The notes under the pieces are model-generated. The model ran no database searches and was not told where the DNA came from. It saw only the letters and a program-made list of their open reading frames with translations. Positions 15,876 through 23,980 of a stretch of DNA of 47,475 nt are shown in pieces. Made by a program: the position numbers and the translations under genes. The DNA is from Spirochaetaceae bacterium. GTDB lineage: Bacteria > Spirochaetota > Spirochaetia > CADAEX01. Position 1 is the first letter of the stretch; each line of letters begins with the position of its first letter. The stretch spans positions 1 through 47,475 of the forward strand of contig WQZP01000019.1 of the NCBI GenBank assembly GCA_009780675.1. Direction: 5' to 3'.

Positions 15876-16046
15876 ATGGGACAAGTAAGTAAGAATGCTC
15901 GTACTACATCTGCTACACATAAGTTTCTTTGTCCTTGTGGAGGAGAAGTAAAAATGAAAACGCTCTTCTCATCAGGCAAGAAGAAGAACTATGCTCAGTG
16001 CGAAAAGTGCAAAAGAGAAGAAAGAAAACCAAGCGAATTTAAATAA
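15876..16046 (+). CDS. Small zinc-ribbon-like protein
   Basis: A 56-residue basic protein with two cysteine pairs, CPCG at about 19-22 and CEKC at about 42-45, expected to form a zinc ribbon. It is rich in Lys and Arg (SSGKKKNYAQ, KREERKP), so nucleic-acid or ribosome binding is plausible. The ATG at 15876 is chosen because GGAGG sits 6 bases upstream; an in-frame TTG at 15864 overlaps that site. A consensus-like promoter precedes it and the S20 gene follows, a ribosomal context. It resembles the size and cysteine spacing of small ribosomal proteins such as L33 but is not clearly one of them. I do not recognise a named function. Confidence 0.7.
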   Translation: MGQVSKNARTTSATHKFLCPCGGEVKMKTLFSSGKKKNYAQCEKCKREERKPSEFK

Positions 16047-16142
16047 TAAAAGGTTGCAATAAAATTGCATATATAGCCCTATTGACTATAGATTTTTTAT
16101 TTGATAAGTTCATAAATCTAATATAATTTAAGGAGTTATCCA

Positions 16143-16409
16143 TTGGCTGAGAAGAAAGGATCTGCAGCAAAAAGACATAGACAAAGCCTCAGAAGAAGAA
16201 TGAGAAATAGAATGGCTGTAAGCGAAGTAAAAACCAGTGTAAAAAGCTTTCTACACGCAGTTGGTACAAAAAATAAAGAAGAAGCAGAAAAAGCTTTTAG
16301 ATTTGTTGTTAAAAAAATCGATACTGCTGCTGGAAAAGGCATTTTCCATAGAAATACAGTTGCAAGAAAAAAATCAAGACTTGCAAAAATGCTTAACAGG
16401 CTAAAATAA
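16143..16409 (+). CDS. rpsT: 30S ribosomal protein S20
   Basis: An 88-residue, strongly basic, helical ribosomal protein that binds 16S rRNA. The family features are SAAKRHRQSLRRRMRNRM near the N-terminus, then GKGIFHRNTVARKKSRLAKMLN at the C-terminus. The start codon is TTG at 16143 with AAGGAG at 16130-16135; no ATG is better placed. In E. coli rpsT also starts with UUG, which contributes to its translational autocontrol, so the same may hold here (inference). It is followed 100 bases later by the HU gene. Confidence 0.95.
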   Translation: MAEKKGSAAKRHRQSLRRRMRNRMAVSEVKTSVKSFLHAVGTKNKEEAEKAFRFVVKKIDTAAGKGIFHRNTVARKKSRLAKMLNRLK

Positions 16410-16412
16410 TAT

Positions 16413-16495
16413 CTGTCCGCAAAGATCGGTTATTTTACGATTTGTCCAAAATTTGCCTACTTTCCCGAAGTAAACTCGGGAACCTTGTAGGACAG
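16413..16495 (+). promoter_or_regulatory. Structured RNA leader between rpsT and the HU gene
   Basis: The core hairpin is TTCCCGA (16462-16468) pairing with TCGGGAA (16476-16482) around a 7-base loop, extended by CCTAC (16456-16460) with GTAGG (16487-16491). The GG of GTAGGACAG can instead pair with CTGTCC (16413-16418) or GTCC (16444-16447), giving mutually exclusive folds. No U-run follows, so it is not a simple terminator. Function unknown. Confidence 0.45.
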
Positions 16496-16508
16496 ACTCT
16501 AAAAAAAT

Positions 16509-16811
16509 ATGAGCGCTTCCAAGCTAACAAAAGCTGAAATTATTGAAAATATCTACGAAAAAACTGCGTTTGATAAAAAAGATATCCATGTGATTGTGGA
16601 TAAAGTTTTTGAAGAAATAAAAGCAGGGTTATTGAAAGATAAAATCATAGAACTCAGAGGCTTTGGTACATTTGAATTAAGAACTCGTAAAGGAAGAGAA
16701 AAGGCGCACAATCCCAAAACAGGGGAGGTAGTATCAGTCAGCTCTCACGGGGTGGCTGTGTTCAGGCCAGGAAAGGAACTGAAAAGTAGTGTCTGGAGCA
16801 TTAGAAAATAA
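16509..16811 (+). CDS. hup: HU/IHF-family DNA-binding protein
   Basis: A 100-residue histone-like protein that bends and packages DNA as a dimer. The N-terminal helical part is LTKAEIIENIYEKTAFDKKD. The signature ELRGFGTFELRTRKGREKAHNP holds the beta-arm, followed by TGEVVSVSSHGVAVFRPGKELK. The usual arm-tip proline is kept in NPKTGE. It is preceded by a structured leader and lacks an obvious Shine-Dalgarno. The 3' end overlaps the likely GTG start of lnt by 23 bases, so the two are translationally linked. In Treponema the hup-lnt order is familiar. Confidence 0.92.
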   Translation: MSASKLTKAEIIENIYEKTAFDKKDIHVIVDKVFEEIKAGLLKDKIIELRGFGTFELRTRKGREKAHNPKTGEVVSVSSHGVAVFRPGKELKSSVWSIRK

Positions 16812-18420
16812 AACGCACAAGTTTTTGATCAATATGGGGCTTTTATTGCTTTCAGCAATAATGTTTTCCCTCTCTTTTCCCTCATTTATAAATCATACAG
16901 GATTCCCTTTTCTGGCATATTTTGCCCTTTTTCCTGCTTTTGCTGCTATATACAGGATGAACTGGGGAGGAGCTGTTTTTTTTGGCTTTTTTCTGGGGGT
17001 GGTCTCCTATATTATTTTTAATTACTGGCTTTATAGATTTGATCCTCTTGCAATACTTATAGTGCCTCTTGTGTATGGAAAATATTATTCCCTCCTTTTT
17101 CCTGTTTTTAAACTATCAAATAAATTGTTTATACAGAGAAGCTACATAATCAATTCAATAATATGGGTTGGGTATGAATATTTAAGGACACAAGGGTTTT
17201 TAGGATATTCTTATGGAATAATAGGTTATACTCAGTATCTTTTCCCCCCGCTTGTAAGAGTTTCCTCGCTAACAGGGATATGGGGCATTTCGCTGCTGGT
17301 GATTTTCCCATCAGCTTTTTTAGGCTATGTCTTCAGAGATGGATTTAAAAACTGGTTTGCAAAGCTTAAAAAAACAGTAATTGACGAAAAAATTGTATTA
17401 GCAGTATATGCTTTGATTTTTACTGCAGCGCTATCTTATGGATTTATTAACACTGTAGATGTTTCGAAACTGGAAACTTGGAGAGTCTCTTTGATCCAGC
17501 ATAATGTAGACCCGTGGCAGGGGGGGCTCACAGCTTACAGAGAATCTCTTGCAAAGCTTAAAAAATTAAGCAAAGAAGCAACTTTGGATTCTCCTGACAT
17601 AATAATATGGTCTGAAACAGCATTTGTTCCAGCAATTGAGTGGAATACGAGATTCAGGACAAACCCCGCGATGTCTCAACTGGTAAGAGAGTTAAAAGAT
17701 TTTCTTGAATCGCAAAATATTCCATATCTTATTGGAAATGGTGAAGGGGTGCATATTGTTGATGAAAGAGGGGAAATAAGAAGGCTGGACTATAATGCAG
17801 CCCTGCTTTTTGAAGCAGGCGGCAGGCATATAGGAACCTACAGAAAAATGCATCTTGTCCCTTTTACCGAACACTTCCCCTATAAAAGGCAATTCCCGGG
17901 TATATATAATTTTCTTAGAGAAACAGGTAATCAGTTCTGGGAAAGAGGGACTGAATATACTGTTTTTGAGCTGGATGGAGTAAAATTTTCAACGCCAATC
18001 TGTTTTGAAGATACATTCGGCTATATATCAAGAGAATTTGTAAGAAGAGGCGCAAATGTTATTGTCAATTTGACAAATGATTCATGGTCTGCCTCTGTTG
18101 CCGCAGAAGTTCAACACATGATGCACGCGGTTTTTAGGGCAGCAGAAAACCAGCGAAGTGTTGTCAGGAGTACAAATGGCGGAATTACGTGTGTTATTGA
18201 CCCTAATGGAAGAATAATAGGGCGGATCGACCCTTTTATAGAGAGTTTTTTAACTGGCGATGTGCCTATAAACAAGGGCGCTTTTACATTATATACAAAA
18301 ATAGGTGATTTATTTGGGCTGATATTTCTTATTTTATCGATATCTGCTATTTTGATAAAACTTATTGTATTGCTTTATTCCCGAAAATCGCAAGGCAGGC
18401 AAGGCGCGAAGGATGCTTAA
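16789..18420 (+). CDS. lnt: Apolipoprotein N-acyltransferase
   Basis: A 543-residue inner-membrane enzyme that adds the third acyl chain to the N-terminal cysteine of lipoproteins. About seven transmembrane helices occupy residues 15-225, and a last helix lies near 510-530. The periplasmic nitrilase-like domain keeps the catalytic triad: E276 in IIWSETAF, K353 in YRKMHLVPFTE and C405 in PICFEDTFG. The GTG start at 16789 lies inside hup and is preceded by AAGGA at some distance; an ATG at 16834 is the alternative. The presence of Lnt fits the several lipoprotein-like genes in the window. Confidence 0.93.
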   Translation: MSGALENKTHKFLINMGLLLLSAIMFSLSFPSFINHTGFPFLAYFALFPAFAAIYRMNWGGAVFFGFFLGVVSYIIFNYWLYRFDPLAILIVPLVYGKYYSLLFPVFKLSNKLFIQRSYIINSIIWVGYEYLRTQGFLGYSYGIIGYTQYLFPPLVRVSSLTGIWGISLLVIFPSAFLGYVFRDGFKNWFAKLKKTVIDEKIVLAVYALIFTAALSYGFINTVDVSKLETWRVSLIQHNVDPWQGGLTAYRESLAKLKKLSKEATLDSPDIIIWSETAFVPAIEWNTRFRTNPAMSQLVRELKDFLESQNIPYLIGNGEGVHIVDERGEIRRLDYNAALLFEAGGRHIGTYRKMHLVPFTEHFPYKRQFPGIYNFLRETGNQFWERGTEYTVFELDGVKFSTPICFEDTFGYISREFVRRGANVIVNLTNDSWSASVAAEVQHMMHAVFRAAENQRSVVRSTNGGITCVIDPNGRIIGRIDPFIESFLTGDVPINKGAFTLYTKIGDLFGLIFLILSISAILIKLIVLLYSRKSQGRQGAKDA

Positions 18421-18428
18421 ATCTGCTA

Positions 18429-18456
18429 TTGACGAATCGAAGAAAAGTGATATCAT
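18429..18456 (+). promoter_or_regulatory. Possible promoter after lnt
   Basis: TTGACG at 18429-18434, a 16-base spacer and TATCAT at 18451-18456, ahead of the frameshifted TPR gene (ATG 18495) and the second bactofilin. Confidence 0.45.
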
Positions 18457-18494
18457 AGTATAGTGATAAATCTATTCTGCCAAAAGGATAATTA

Positions 18495-18714
18495 ATGGTT
18501 ACAGCAGAAAAGTTAAAAGCTCTGGAGTTCTTCTCAGAGGGTAGAAAGCTGTATAAAATGATGGATTTCCAGAAAGCTTCTGATTTTTTTCAAAAAGCTA
18601 TTGATATTTGCCCTGATGATGAGCCGTCAAGTATATCTGGAAAGATGTATATATTATATAAATAATCCGCCACCTGAAGATTGGGACGGAGTATATGTAA
18701 TGAAAACCAAGTAA
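18495..18714 (+). pseudogene. Frameshifted small TPR-like gene
   Basis: ATG 18495 follows AAGGA at a normal distance. The first frame reads MVTAEKLKALEFFSEGRKLY and continues through FQKASDFFQKAIDICPDDEPS, a TPR-type helix pair, then stops at 18663-18665. In the +1 frame, from about 18636, the sequence continues as VYLERCIYYINNPPPEDWDG and ends VYVMKTK at the stop 18712-18714. This is the ending seen on the TPR tail of spirochaete adenylate cyclase-type proteins, as I remember them. One extra base (or a 2-base loss) near 18633-18637 separates the halves; repaired, the product would be about 72 residues. It could be a true mutation, a sequencing error or programmed shifting. No cyclase domain is present. 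Confidence 0.65.
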
Positions 18715-18732
18715 CATGAAGCAGGTAACGCA

Positions 18733-19140
18733 ATGAGTAAAAGTGAGAAGGGAAAAGAAAAAATAAGTACAACACTGGGAAAAGAGACTGTTTTTAAAGG
18801 AAAAATGAGGTTTTCCGATTCACTAAAAATTGATGGAAATTTTGAAGGAGATATTGAATCTTCTGGTTTCCTGTACATAGAAAATGGGGCTGTTGTTGAT
18901 GCGGATATCAAAGTACGGGCTGTTGTTGTAGGTGGTATTGTGCGAGGCAATATAGATGCTTCAGAGAAACTTGAAATGCTTTCAACAGGACAGGTATTTG
19001 GGAATATAAGGACATCCAGACTAAGGATTGCAGATGGTGTAGTTTTTGAAGGCAAATGTGAAATGATAAAAAATGAATCAGAAATAGATGTTTTTTCTGA
19101 CACTGTTGAATCTTTAAAGGAAAAAGTAAAAACGCTTTAA
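18733..19140 (+). CDS. Bactofilin (second copy)
   Basis: A 135-residue bactofilin made almost entirely of the beta-helix core: TLGKETVFKGKMRFSDSLKID, then GNFEGDIESSGFLYIENGA, with repeated IDG/GNI-type turns, and a short charged tail. It forms filaments without nucleotide. Compared with the copy at 13273 it lacks the repeat tail, so the two could form mixed or separate filaments. It overlaps nothing and precedes the CinA-like gene by 9 bases, probably in one transcript. The upstream TPR-like gene is frameshifted. Confidence 0.9.
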   Translation: MSKSEKGKEKISTTLGKETVFKGKMRFSDSLKIDGNFEGDIESSGFLYIENGAVVDADIKVRAVVVGGIVRGNIDASEKLEMLSTGQVFGNIRTSRLRIADGVVFEGKCEMIKNESEIDVFSDTVESLKEKVKTL

Positions 19141-19149
19141 AATTTTTTA

Positions 19150-19866
19150 ATGTTTTTTTCTAAGAAAATAAGATTTTTTATTATTGCTCAGGGGTTTCTC
19201 AAAACTATATGTGAGCAAAAAAAAGTAATTGGACTTGATTATAAAATAATTACCGATGAATTTGGTTTGATTCTTGAACTTTGTTCAGAAAAAGAAGAAA
19301 TTATAAAAGAATTTATATTTTCTTTGCCCGAAGATTTAATGTTTTTTCATTCTTTTTCTATTGATCTTTCTATATCAGATATGGTGTCAGAAGCGCTTAA
19401 AAAAAACAGGACAAAACTTGTTGTCGTGGAATCATGCACCGGAGGATTAATTTCAAAAATCATTACAGACAAGCCAGGAAGTTCTGTGTATTTTTGGGGA
19501 GGATTTACAACTTATAATAACAAAGCAAAAGAGTGTCTTGGTGTTCCTGCTTCTGTTATAAAAAAATATGGCGCTGTTTCAAAAGAAACTGTGATTAATA
19601 TGGCTGAAAAAGGGCTTGAAAAATCAGGAGCAGATATTTCTGTTTCTGTGTCTGGCATAGCAGGACCTGGTGGAGGTTCTGGTAATAAACCTTTGGGGAG
19701 TGTCTGGATTGCTGTAAAAAAAGATATTGCAAAAACTTTTCTATTCCTGTTCTCTGGATCAAGAATAGAGGTAAGAGAAAAAGCAGCGCAAACAGCTCTG
19801 CTGATTATTTGCAAAGAATTAAATAAACAAGGGCTTGACAGTACTATTTTTGAGCATTATATTTAA
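19150..19866 (+). CDS. pncC: CinA C-terminal-domain protein, probable NMN deamidase
   Basis: A 238-residue protein. Residues about 80-230 form the CinA C-terminal/PncC domain, which deamidates nicotinamide mononucleotide in pyridine-nucleotide salvage. Markers are VVVESCTGGLISK, FWGGFTTYNNKAKE, GAVSKETVINMA and SVSGIAGPGGGSGNKPLGSVW. The first 80 residues do not look like the usual COG1058/MoCF half of full-length CinA, which is about 170 residues long, nor are they expected in a stand-alone PncC (about 160 residues). They may be a shrunken remnant of that half. The start is ATG 19150 with no strong Shine-Dalgarno. Confidence 0.85.
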   Translation: MFFSKKIRFFIIAQGFLKTICEQKKVIGLDYKIITDEFGLILELCSEKEEIIKEFIFSLPEDLMFFHSFSIDLSISDMVSEALKKNRTKLVVVESCTGGLISKIITDKPGSSVYFWGGFTTYNNKAKECLGVPASVIKKYGAVSKETVINMAEKGLEKSGADISVSVSGIAGPGGGSGNKPLGSVWIAVKKDIAKTFLFLFSGSRIEVREKAAQTALLIICKELNKQGLDSTIFEHYI

Positions 19867-20030
19867 TTTTGTTAAAGTGTTTAAAAATTGAAAAAAAGCT
19901 GTTAAATGAAGTTCTAAAGCTAAAGCCCTACAAAAAATAAATAAACAATAGTTAAACTTGAGGTTTTGTATCAAACCCTGCATTTTTATAAAATATATAA
20001 TAAAAGAAATAGAGGAGACTTAACCCTTCT

Positions 20031-21668
20031 ATGTTGAGTTTTGAAGAAAAAAATGAAAAGCAGCTTCTTGCAAAGGAAATAGGTGAAGCTGTTTTTTCTC
20101 CCAAGTCTGTCGCTACTACAAAAAAAAGTATAAAAAAGAAAAAAGTAAAAGTAGAGCTTATCAAAGAAACAGGAACCCCTATGGAAGAAGAAAAAACCAA
20201 AAAAACTGTAAAAAAAATTGTTGCAGTAAAAGAAAAAAGCGAAGAGCTATTTTCTGAACCGGAAGAACAGATTTTTTCTGGAGATCAGTCGGATGAAGAT
20301 ATATCGACCGCAATATTTACAAAACTTACAAATAAAAGTAAATCTGCGGGAGAAGGCTCGGATAACGATGCAAAAGATGAAAAAAATAAAATAAGCATTA
20401 ATGATCTTACAAGAATGAATCTCCCGGATCTTAGGGAATTTGCCATACAAATGGGTGTTACGCATGAAAATATAGGAAGCCTCCGCAAGCAGGAAGTTAT
20501 ATTCAGTATTCTTAAAGCACATACAGCAAAAAATGGAATAATCCATGCTTATGGCTCTCTTGAAATACTGCCCGACAGTTACGGCTTTTTAAGATCACCC
20601 CAGAATAGTTATTTGCCGGGAGCAGATGATATTTATATATCTCCTTCGCAAATAAGGCTTTTTAATTTAAGAACAGGCGACACAGTTGCCGGGCATATAA
20701 GAACTCCGCGGGAAGGGGAGAGATTTTTCGCAATGCTTAGGGTTGAGAAAGTCAACTATGATGACCCTTCAATTGCGCAGACACGAGTCCCTTTTGATAA
20801 CCTTACTCCGCTTTATCCCAATGAGCGGATAAATATGGAGACTACAGGCGGTGATCCCACAACAAGAATGATCAACCTGTTTTGTCCAATTGGAAAAGGG
20901 CAGCGTGGTTTGATCGTAGCGCCTCCAAGAACAGGTAAAACAATAATTCTTCAGCGAATAGCAAATGCTATTACAGAGAATCACCCGGAAATTCACCTTA
21001 TTGTTCTTTTAATTGACGAAAGACCCGAAGAAGTTACAGATATGAAGCGCAATGTAAAAGGGGAAGTAATATCTTCTACTTTTGATGAGCAGGCAACAAG
21101 GCATGTGCAGGTTGCGGAAATGGTTATTGAAAAAGCAAAAAGGCTTGTGGAGCATAAAAAAGATGTTGTAATACTTCTTGATTCCATAACCAGACTTGCA
21201 AGAGCATATAACCAGACAGTTCCTACGTCCGGAAAAATACTTTCTGGCGGTGTTGACTCCAATGCTCTCCATAAACCAAAGAGATTTTTCGGAGCAGCAA
21301 GAAATATTGAAAATGGGGGAAGCCTTACGATAGTTGCAACAGCCCTTATTGAAACAGGCAGCAAAATGGATGAAGTTATCTTTGAGGAATTTAAAGGTAC
21401 AGGCAATATGGAAATGCAGCTTGACAGAAAAATTGCAGACAGAAGACTTTACCCTGCCATAAACATAAAGAGATCGGGAACAAGAAAAGAAGAGCTTCTC
21501 CTTACAGATGAAGAGCTTAATAAAATGTGGGTACTAAGAAAGGTTATCAATCCTATGGAAGATATTGAAATTATAGAGTTGTTGGTTGACAGAATGCGCA
21601 AAACAAAGAATAATGAGGCATTCCTTAGATCCATGAATACTACAGGACCTGGTGATATTCCAGGCTGA
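20031..21668 (+). CDS. rho: Transcription termination factor Rho
   Basis: A 545-residue hexameric RNA helicase/ATPase. Residues 1-125 are a Lys/Glu-rich low-complexity extension absent from E. coli Rho (419 residues). Then come the Rho N-terminal helical domain ([20 protein letters not shown], about 122-141), the cold-shock-like RNA-binding domain (about 165-240), and the ATPase with Walker A APPRTGKT at 297-304. Further markers are [26 protein letters not shown] and [21 protein letters not shown]. Walker A reads RTGKT where many Rhos have KAGKT. It is followed by rpmE after 17 bases and then a strong terminator. The start at ATG 20031 has GAGGAG upstream at a slightly long distance. Confidence 0.97.
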   Translation: MLSFEEKNEKQLLAKEIGEAVFSPKSVATTKKSIKKKKVKVELIKETGTPMEEEKTKKTVKKIVAVKEKSEELFSEPEEQIFSGDQSDEDISTAIFTKLTNKSKSAGEGSDNDAKDEKNKISINDLTRMNLPDLREFAIQMGVTHENIGSLRKQEVIFSILKAHTAKNGIIHAYGSLEILPDSYGFLRSPQNSYLPGADDIYISPSQIRLFNLRTGDTVAGHIRTPREGERFFAMLRVEKVNYDDPSIAQTRVPFDNLTPLYPNERINMETTGGDPTTRMINLFCPIGKGQRGLIVAPPRTGKTIILQRIANAITENHPEIHLIVLLIDERPEEVTDMKRNVKGEVISSTFDEQATRHVQVAEMVIEKAKRLVEHKKDVVILLDSITRLARAYNQTVPTSGKILSGGVDSNALHKPKRFFGAARNIENGGSLTIVATALIETGSKMDEVIFEEFKGTGNMEMQLDRKIADRRLYPAINIKRSGTRKEELLLTDEELNKMWVLRKVINPMEDIEIIELLVDRMRKTKNNEAFLRSMNTTGPGDIPG

Positions 21669-21685
21669 TTGGAGGATATATAAAA

Positions 21686-21898
21686 ATGAAAAAAGAAATT
21701 CACCCAGAATATACTGAAACAAAGATAGTTTGTGCTTGTGGAAATGCTATTAACACAAAATCAACCGTAAAAGACCTTCGTGTTGAAATATGCTCTGAAT
21801 GTCATCCGTTTTTTACAGGAAAAGAAAAACTGGTGGATACTGCTGGTAGAGTTGAGAGATTTAACAGAAAATACGGACTTGCAAAAGGTCAGAAATAG
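21686..21898 (+). CDS. rpmE: 50S ribosomal protein L31 (zinc-binding type)
   Basis: A 70-residue ribosomal protein: [20 protein letters not shown], then the second half of the zinc site [13 protein letters not shown]. The CxC and CxxC pairs make it the zinc-containing C+ form, which remains on ribosomes when zinc is plentiful. GGAGG lies upstream of ATG 21686. It is co-transcribed with rho and closed by the terminator at 21919. Confidence 0.97.
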   Translation: MKKEIHPEYTETKIVCACGNAINTKSTVKDLRVEICSECHPFFTGKEKLVDTAGRVERFNRKYGLAKGQK

Positions 21899-21918
21899 TT
21901 AGGTAGAACAACTTATCT

Positions 21919-21952
21919 AAAACACGCTGTCAATTACAGCGTGTTTTTAGCA
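21919..21952 (+). terminator. Intrinsic terminator of rho-rpmE
   Basis: A perfect 12-bp stem, AAAACACGCTGT (21919-21930) with ACAGCGTGTTTT (21936-21947), and a 5-base loop CAATT. The descending arm ends in a run of five T. The A-run on the left makes it potentially bidirectional. Confidence 0.92.
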
Positions 21953-22021
21953 CAAATATATGGCCAAATCTATGTACTGTATTGTTTATATCTCTAAGAT
22001 ATCAAATTTGGCTAATACTTT

Positions 22022-22052
22022 TTGATTGCATATACATAAAATTTCATATATT
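22022..22052 (+). promoter_or_regulatory. Possible promoter of the GHMP-kinase gene
   Basis: TTGATT at 22022-22027, a 19-base spacer and TATATT at 22047-22052. Transcription would begin about 3-5 bases ahead of the ATG at 22063, leaving no room for a ribosome site, and none is seen. Weak call. Confidence 0.35.
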
Positions 22053-22062
22053 ATTCATTAAA

Positions 22063-23217
22063 ATGGAAAAAATTATAAATCTCCATAGGGATGAATATGG
22101 TTCTGACCCAGAGATTGTTGTTGAGGCTCCGGGGGCTTTAACAATTATGGGAAATCATGTTGATTCTGATGATGGATTTATGATTCAGGCAGCTCTTGAT
22201 ATGAAAATTTATGTTTCAATGTCAAAGCGGAAAGATAATTCCCTCCGATTTTATGCAGTAGATTTTGATGAAAGAAAAAGAACTTCGGCAGCTAATATCA
22301 AATATAAAAAAGAAGACAGATGGGCCAACTATATAAAAAGCGTTCTGTTTTCCATGGAAAATAGTGGTTTTTCTGTTAAGGGGCTGGATATTACTGTTAC
22401 AGGCAATATTCCGCACGCAATTGGGCTTGCCTCATCATCTGCAATGGAATCTGCTATTATTCTTGCCTTATCCAAGCTATACGAACTTAATCTTCCAAAA
22501 GAAGAAATCATAAAAATAATATATAATGGCGAAGAAAGATTTTTAAATTCAAATAAAGCCCCTTCTGGAATTTATTCCTCATTTTTTGGGAAAAAAGATA
22601 ATTTTTTGTTTATAGACCTCCGTTATGCTACTGTGGACTATCTCCCATTTACTCTGAAAGATTCATCTTTTATTATCACCCTGTCCAATGTTCCATTAAT
22701 ACAGATCGAAAAGGAAATTGAAGACAGGCGCAAAGATATCAATAAATGTGTTGATAAATTAAATTCTTTAAGATATGGAACTTCTCTCCGCGATTATAAC
22801 AAGAGTGATCTTGCAAACGGAATAGGAACAGTTTCCGAGCAGACAAGAAGAAGATGTACTCATGTTGTAGATGAAATCGCGAGAACAGAAGAAGCAAAAA
22901 TCGCTATTAAAAAAAATGATATGGCAACGCTTGGAAGGCTTATGAACAGGTCTCATGAAAGTCTTAGGGATAATTTTGAGGTTTCATGCCCGGAAATAGA
23001 CTGGCTTGTCAAGCGTGCGCAGGAAATAGAAGGTGTTTATGGTTCCAAAATCACAGGGACAGGCTTTGGCGGATGCACATTAACACTGCTTAAAAACTCT
23101 TCTATAGACCGCTATCGCGAACGGCTTGAAGAATACGAAAGAATTTTTGGATTTAATGCAGATATGATAAACTGTAACATATCATCTGGCGCAAAAATTA
23201 TTTATCCTGTAAAGTGA
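22063..23217 (+). CDS. Galactokinase-like GHMP kinase, possibly inactive
   Basis: A 384-residue GHMP-family protein resembling Treponema-type galactokinases. The N-terminal sugar motif reads APGALTIMGNHVDSDDG where galactokinases have APGRVNLIGEHTDYNGG, so the Arg is Ala and GEH is GNH. The ATP motif GNIPHAIGLASSSAMES is intact. The segment corresponding to CGIMDQFxSxFG reads SGIYSSFFG, so the catalytic Asp appears absent. The C-terminal motif GSKITGTGFGGCTLTL is kept. It may be a kinase for another substrate or a sensor without catalysis. The ATG at 22063 is preferred over an upstream TTG frame; no Shine-Dalgarno is visible. It is followed 7 bases later by surE. Confidence 0.72.
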   Translation: MEKIINLHRDEYGSDPEIVVEAPGALTIMGNHVDSDDGFMIQAALDMKIYVSMSKRKDNSLRFYAVDFDERKRTSAANIKYKKEDRWANYIKSVLFSMENSGFSVKGLDITVTGNIPHAIGLASSSAMESAIILALSKLYELNLPKEEIIKIIYNGEERFLNSNKAPSGIYSSFFGKKDNFLFIDLRYATVDYLPFTLKDSSFIITLSNVPLIQIEKEIEDRRKDINKCVDKLNSLRYGTSLRDYNKSDLANGIGTVSEQTRRRCTHVVDEIARTEEAKIAIKKNDMATLGRLMNRSHESLRDNFEVSCPEIDWLVKRAQEIEGVYGSKITGTGFGGCTLTLLKNSSIDRYRERLEEYERIFGFNADMINCNISSGAKIIYPVK

Positions 23218-23224
23218 ATTTATT

Positions 23225-23974
23225 ATGAAAATCCTTCTTACAAATGATGATGGAATTGATAGCCCCGGTCTTAAAGCCATAGAAAAAAAGCTTTCGGCTT
23301 TGTATGATGTTATGGTTGTTGCGCCATCAGAAGAGCGGAGCGGATTTTCAAATTCTCTTACTATTCACAAAAATGTAAAGATAAAAAAAATAGATAAAAA
23401 TCGCTATAGCTGCAGCGGAACTCCTGCGGATTGTGTTCACAGGACCCTGCTTTGCTCAATTGATGGCTTTGTTCCGGATATTGTTGTATCTGGTATAAAT
23501 TTGGGGCCAAATCTTGGAACAGATATTGTCTATTCAGGCACTGCTGCAGCAGCAAGGCAGGCAGCGATCATGGGTGTTCCAGGTGTTGCTGTTTCTGTTA
23601 CTGCATTCCGCGAGCCTTTTTATTTTGACAATGCAGCAACTTTTGTAGCAGATAATATAATCAGTTTTTTTGAAAACTGGAGTCCAGATCATTTTATAAA
23701 TGTCAATGTGCCAAGTATTTCCGCAGAAAATTTTAAAGTTATGACTACAAGACCATCAAAGAGATTTTATAATGAAAAAATAAGCAATATTATAGAATCT
23801 GATGAAAGCCTTGATATCTCATTTGATATTATCGAGATATTACATGATAATAAAAACGATACAGACAGCTATGCAATTGAGAACAATATGATTTCTGTTT
23901 CCCCTGTTTATGTGCAGCCGTTTTCTGATGAGAAAACAATGCTTATATATAAAAAAATTTTAAAGGAAAAGTAA
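23225..23974 (+). CDS. surE: 5'/3'-nucleotidase SurE
   Basis: A 249-residue SurE, a metal-dependent phosphatase of nucleoside monophosphates (and short polyphosphate in some species). The metal-binding start is MKILLTNDDGIDSPG with D8 and D9. VVAPSEERSGFSNSLT carries the conserved Ser, and VSGINLGPNLGTDIVYSGT the conserved Asn. The length is normal. It lies between the GHMP protein and a TPR gene with gaps of 7 and 6 bases, so the three form an operon. Confidence 0.95.
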   Translation: MKILLTNDDGIDSPGLKAIEKKLSALYDVMVVAPSEERSGFSNSLTIHKNVKIKKIDKNRYSCSGTPADCVHRTLLCSIDGFVPDIVVSGINLGPNLGTDIVYSGTAAAARQAAIMGVPGVAVSVTAFREPFYFDNAATFVADNIISFFENWSPDHFINVNVPSISAENFKVMTTRPSKRFYNEKISNIIESDESLDISFDIIEILHDNKNDTDSYAIENNMISVSPVYVQPFSDEKTMLIYKKILKEK

Positions 23975-23980
23975 CCAATT

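Noticed and set aside
16082-16127. Promoter for rpsT using TATAAT at 16122
   Set aside because: Transcription from that box would start inside the Shine-Dalgarno of rpsT. An upstream TTGACT has no convincing -10.
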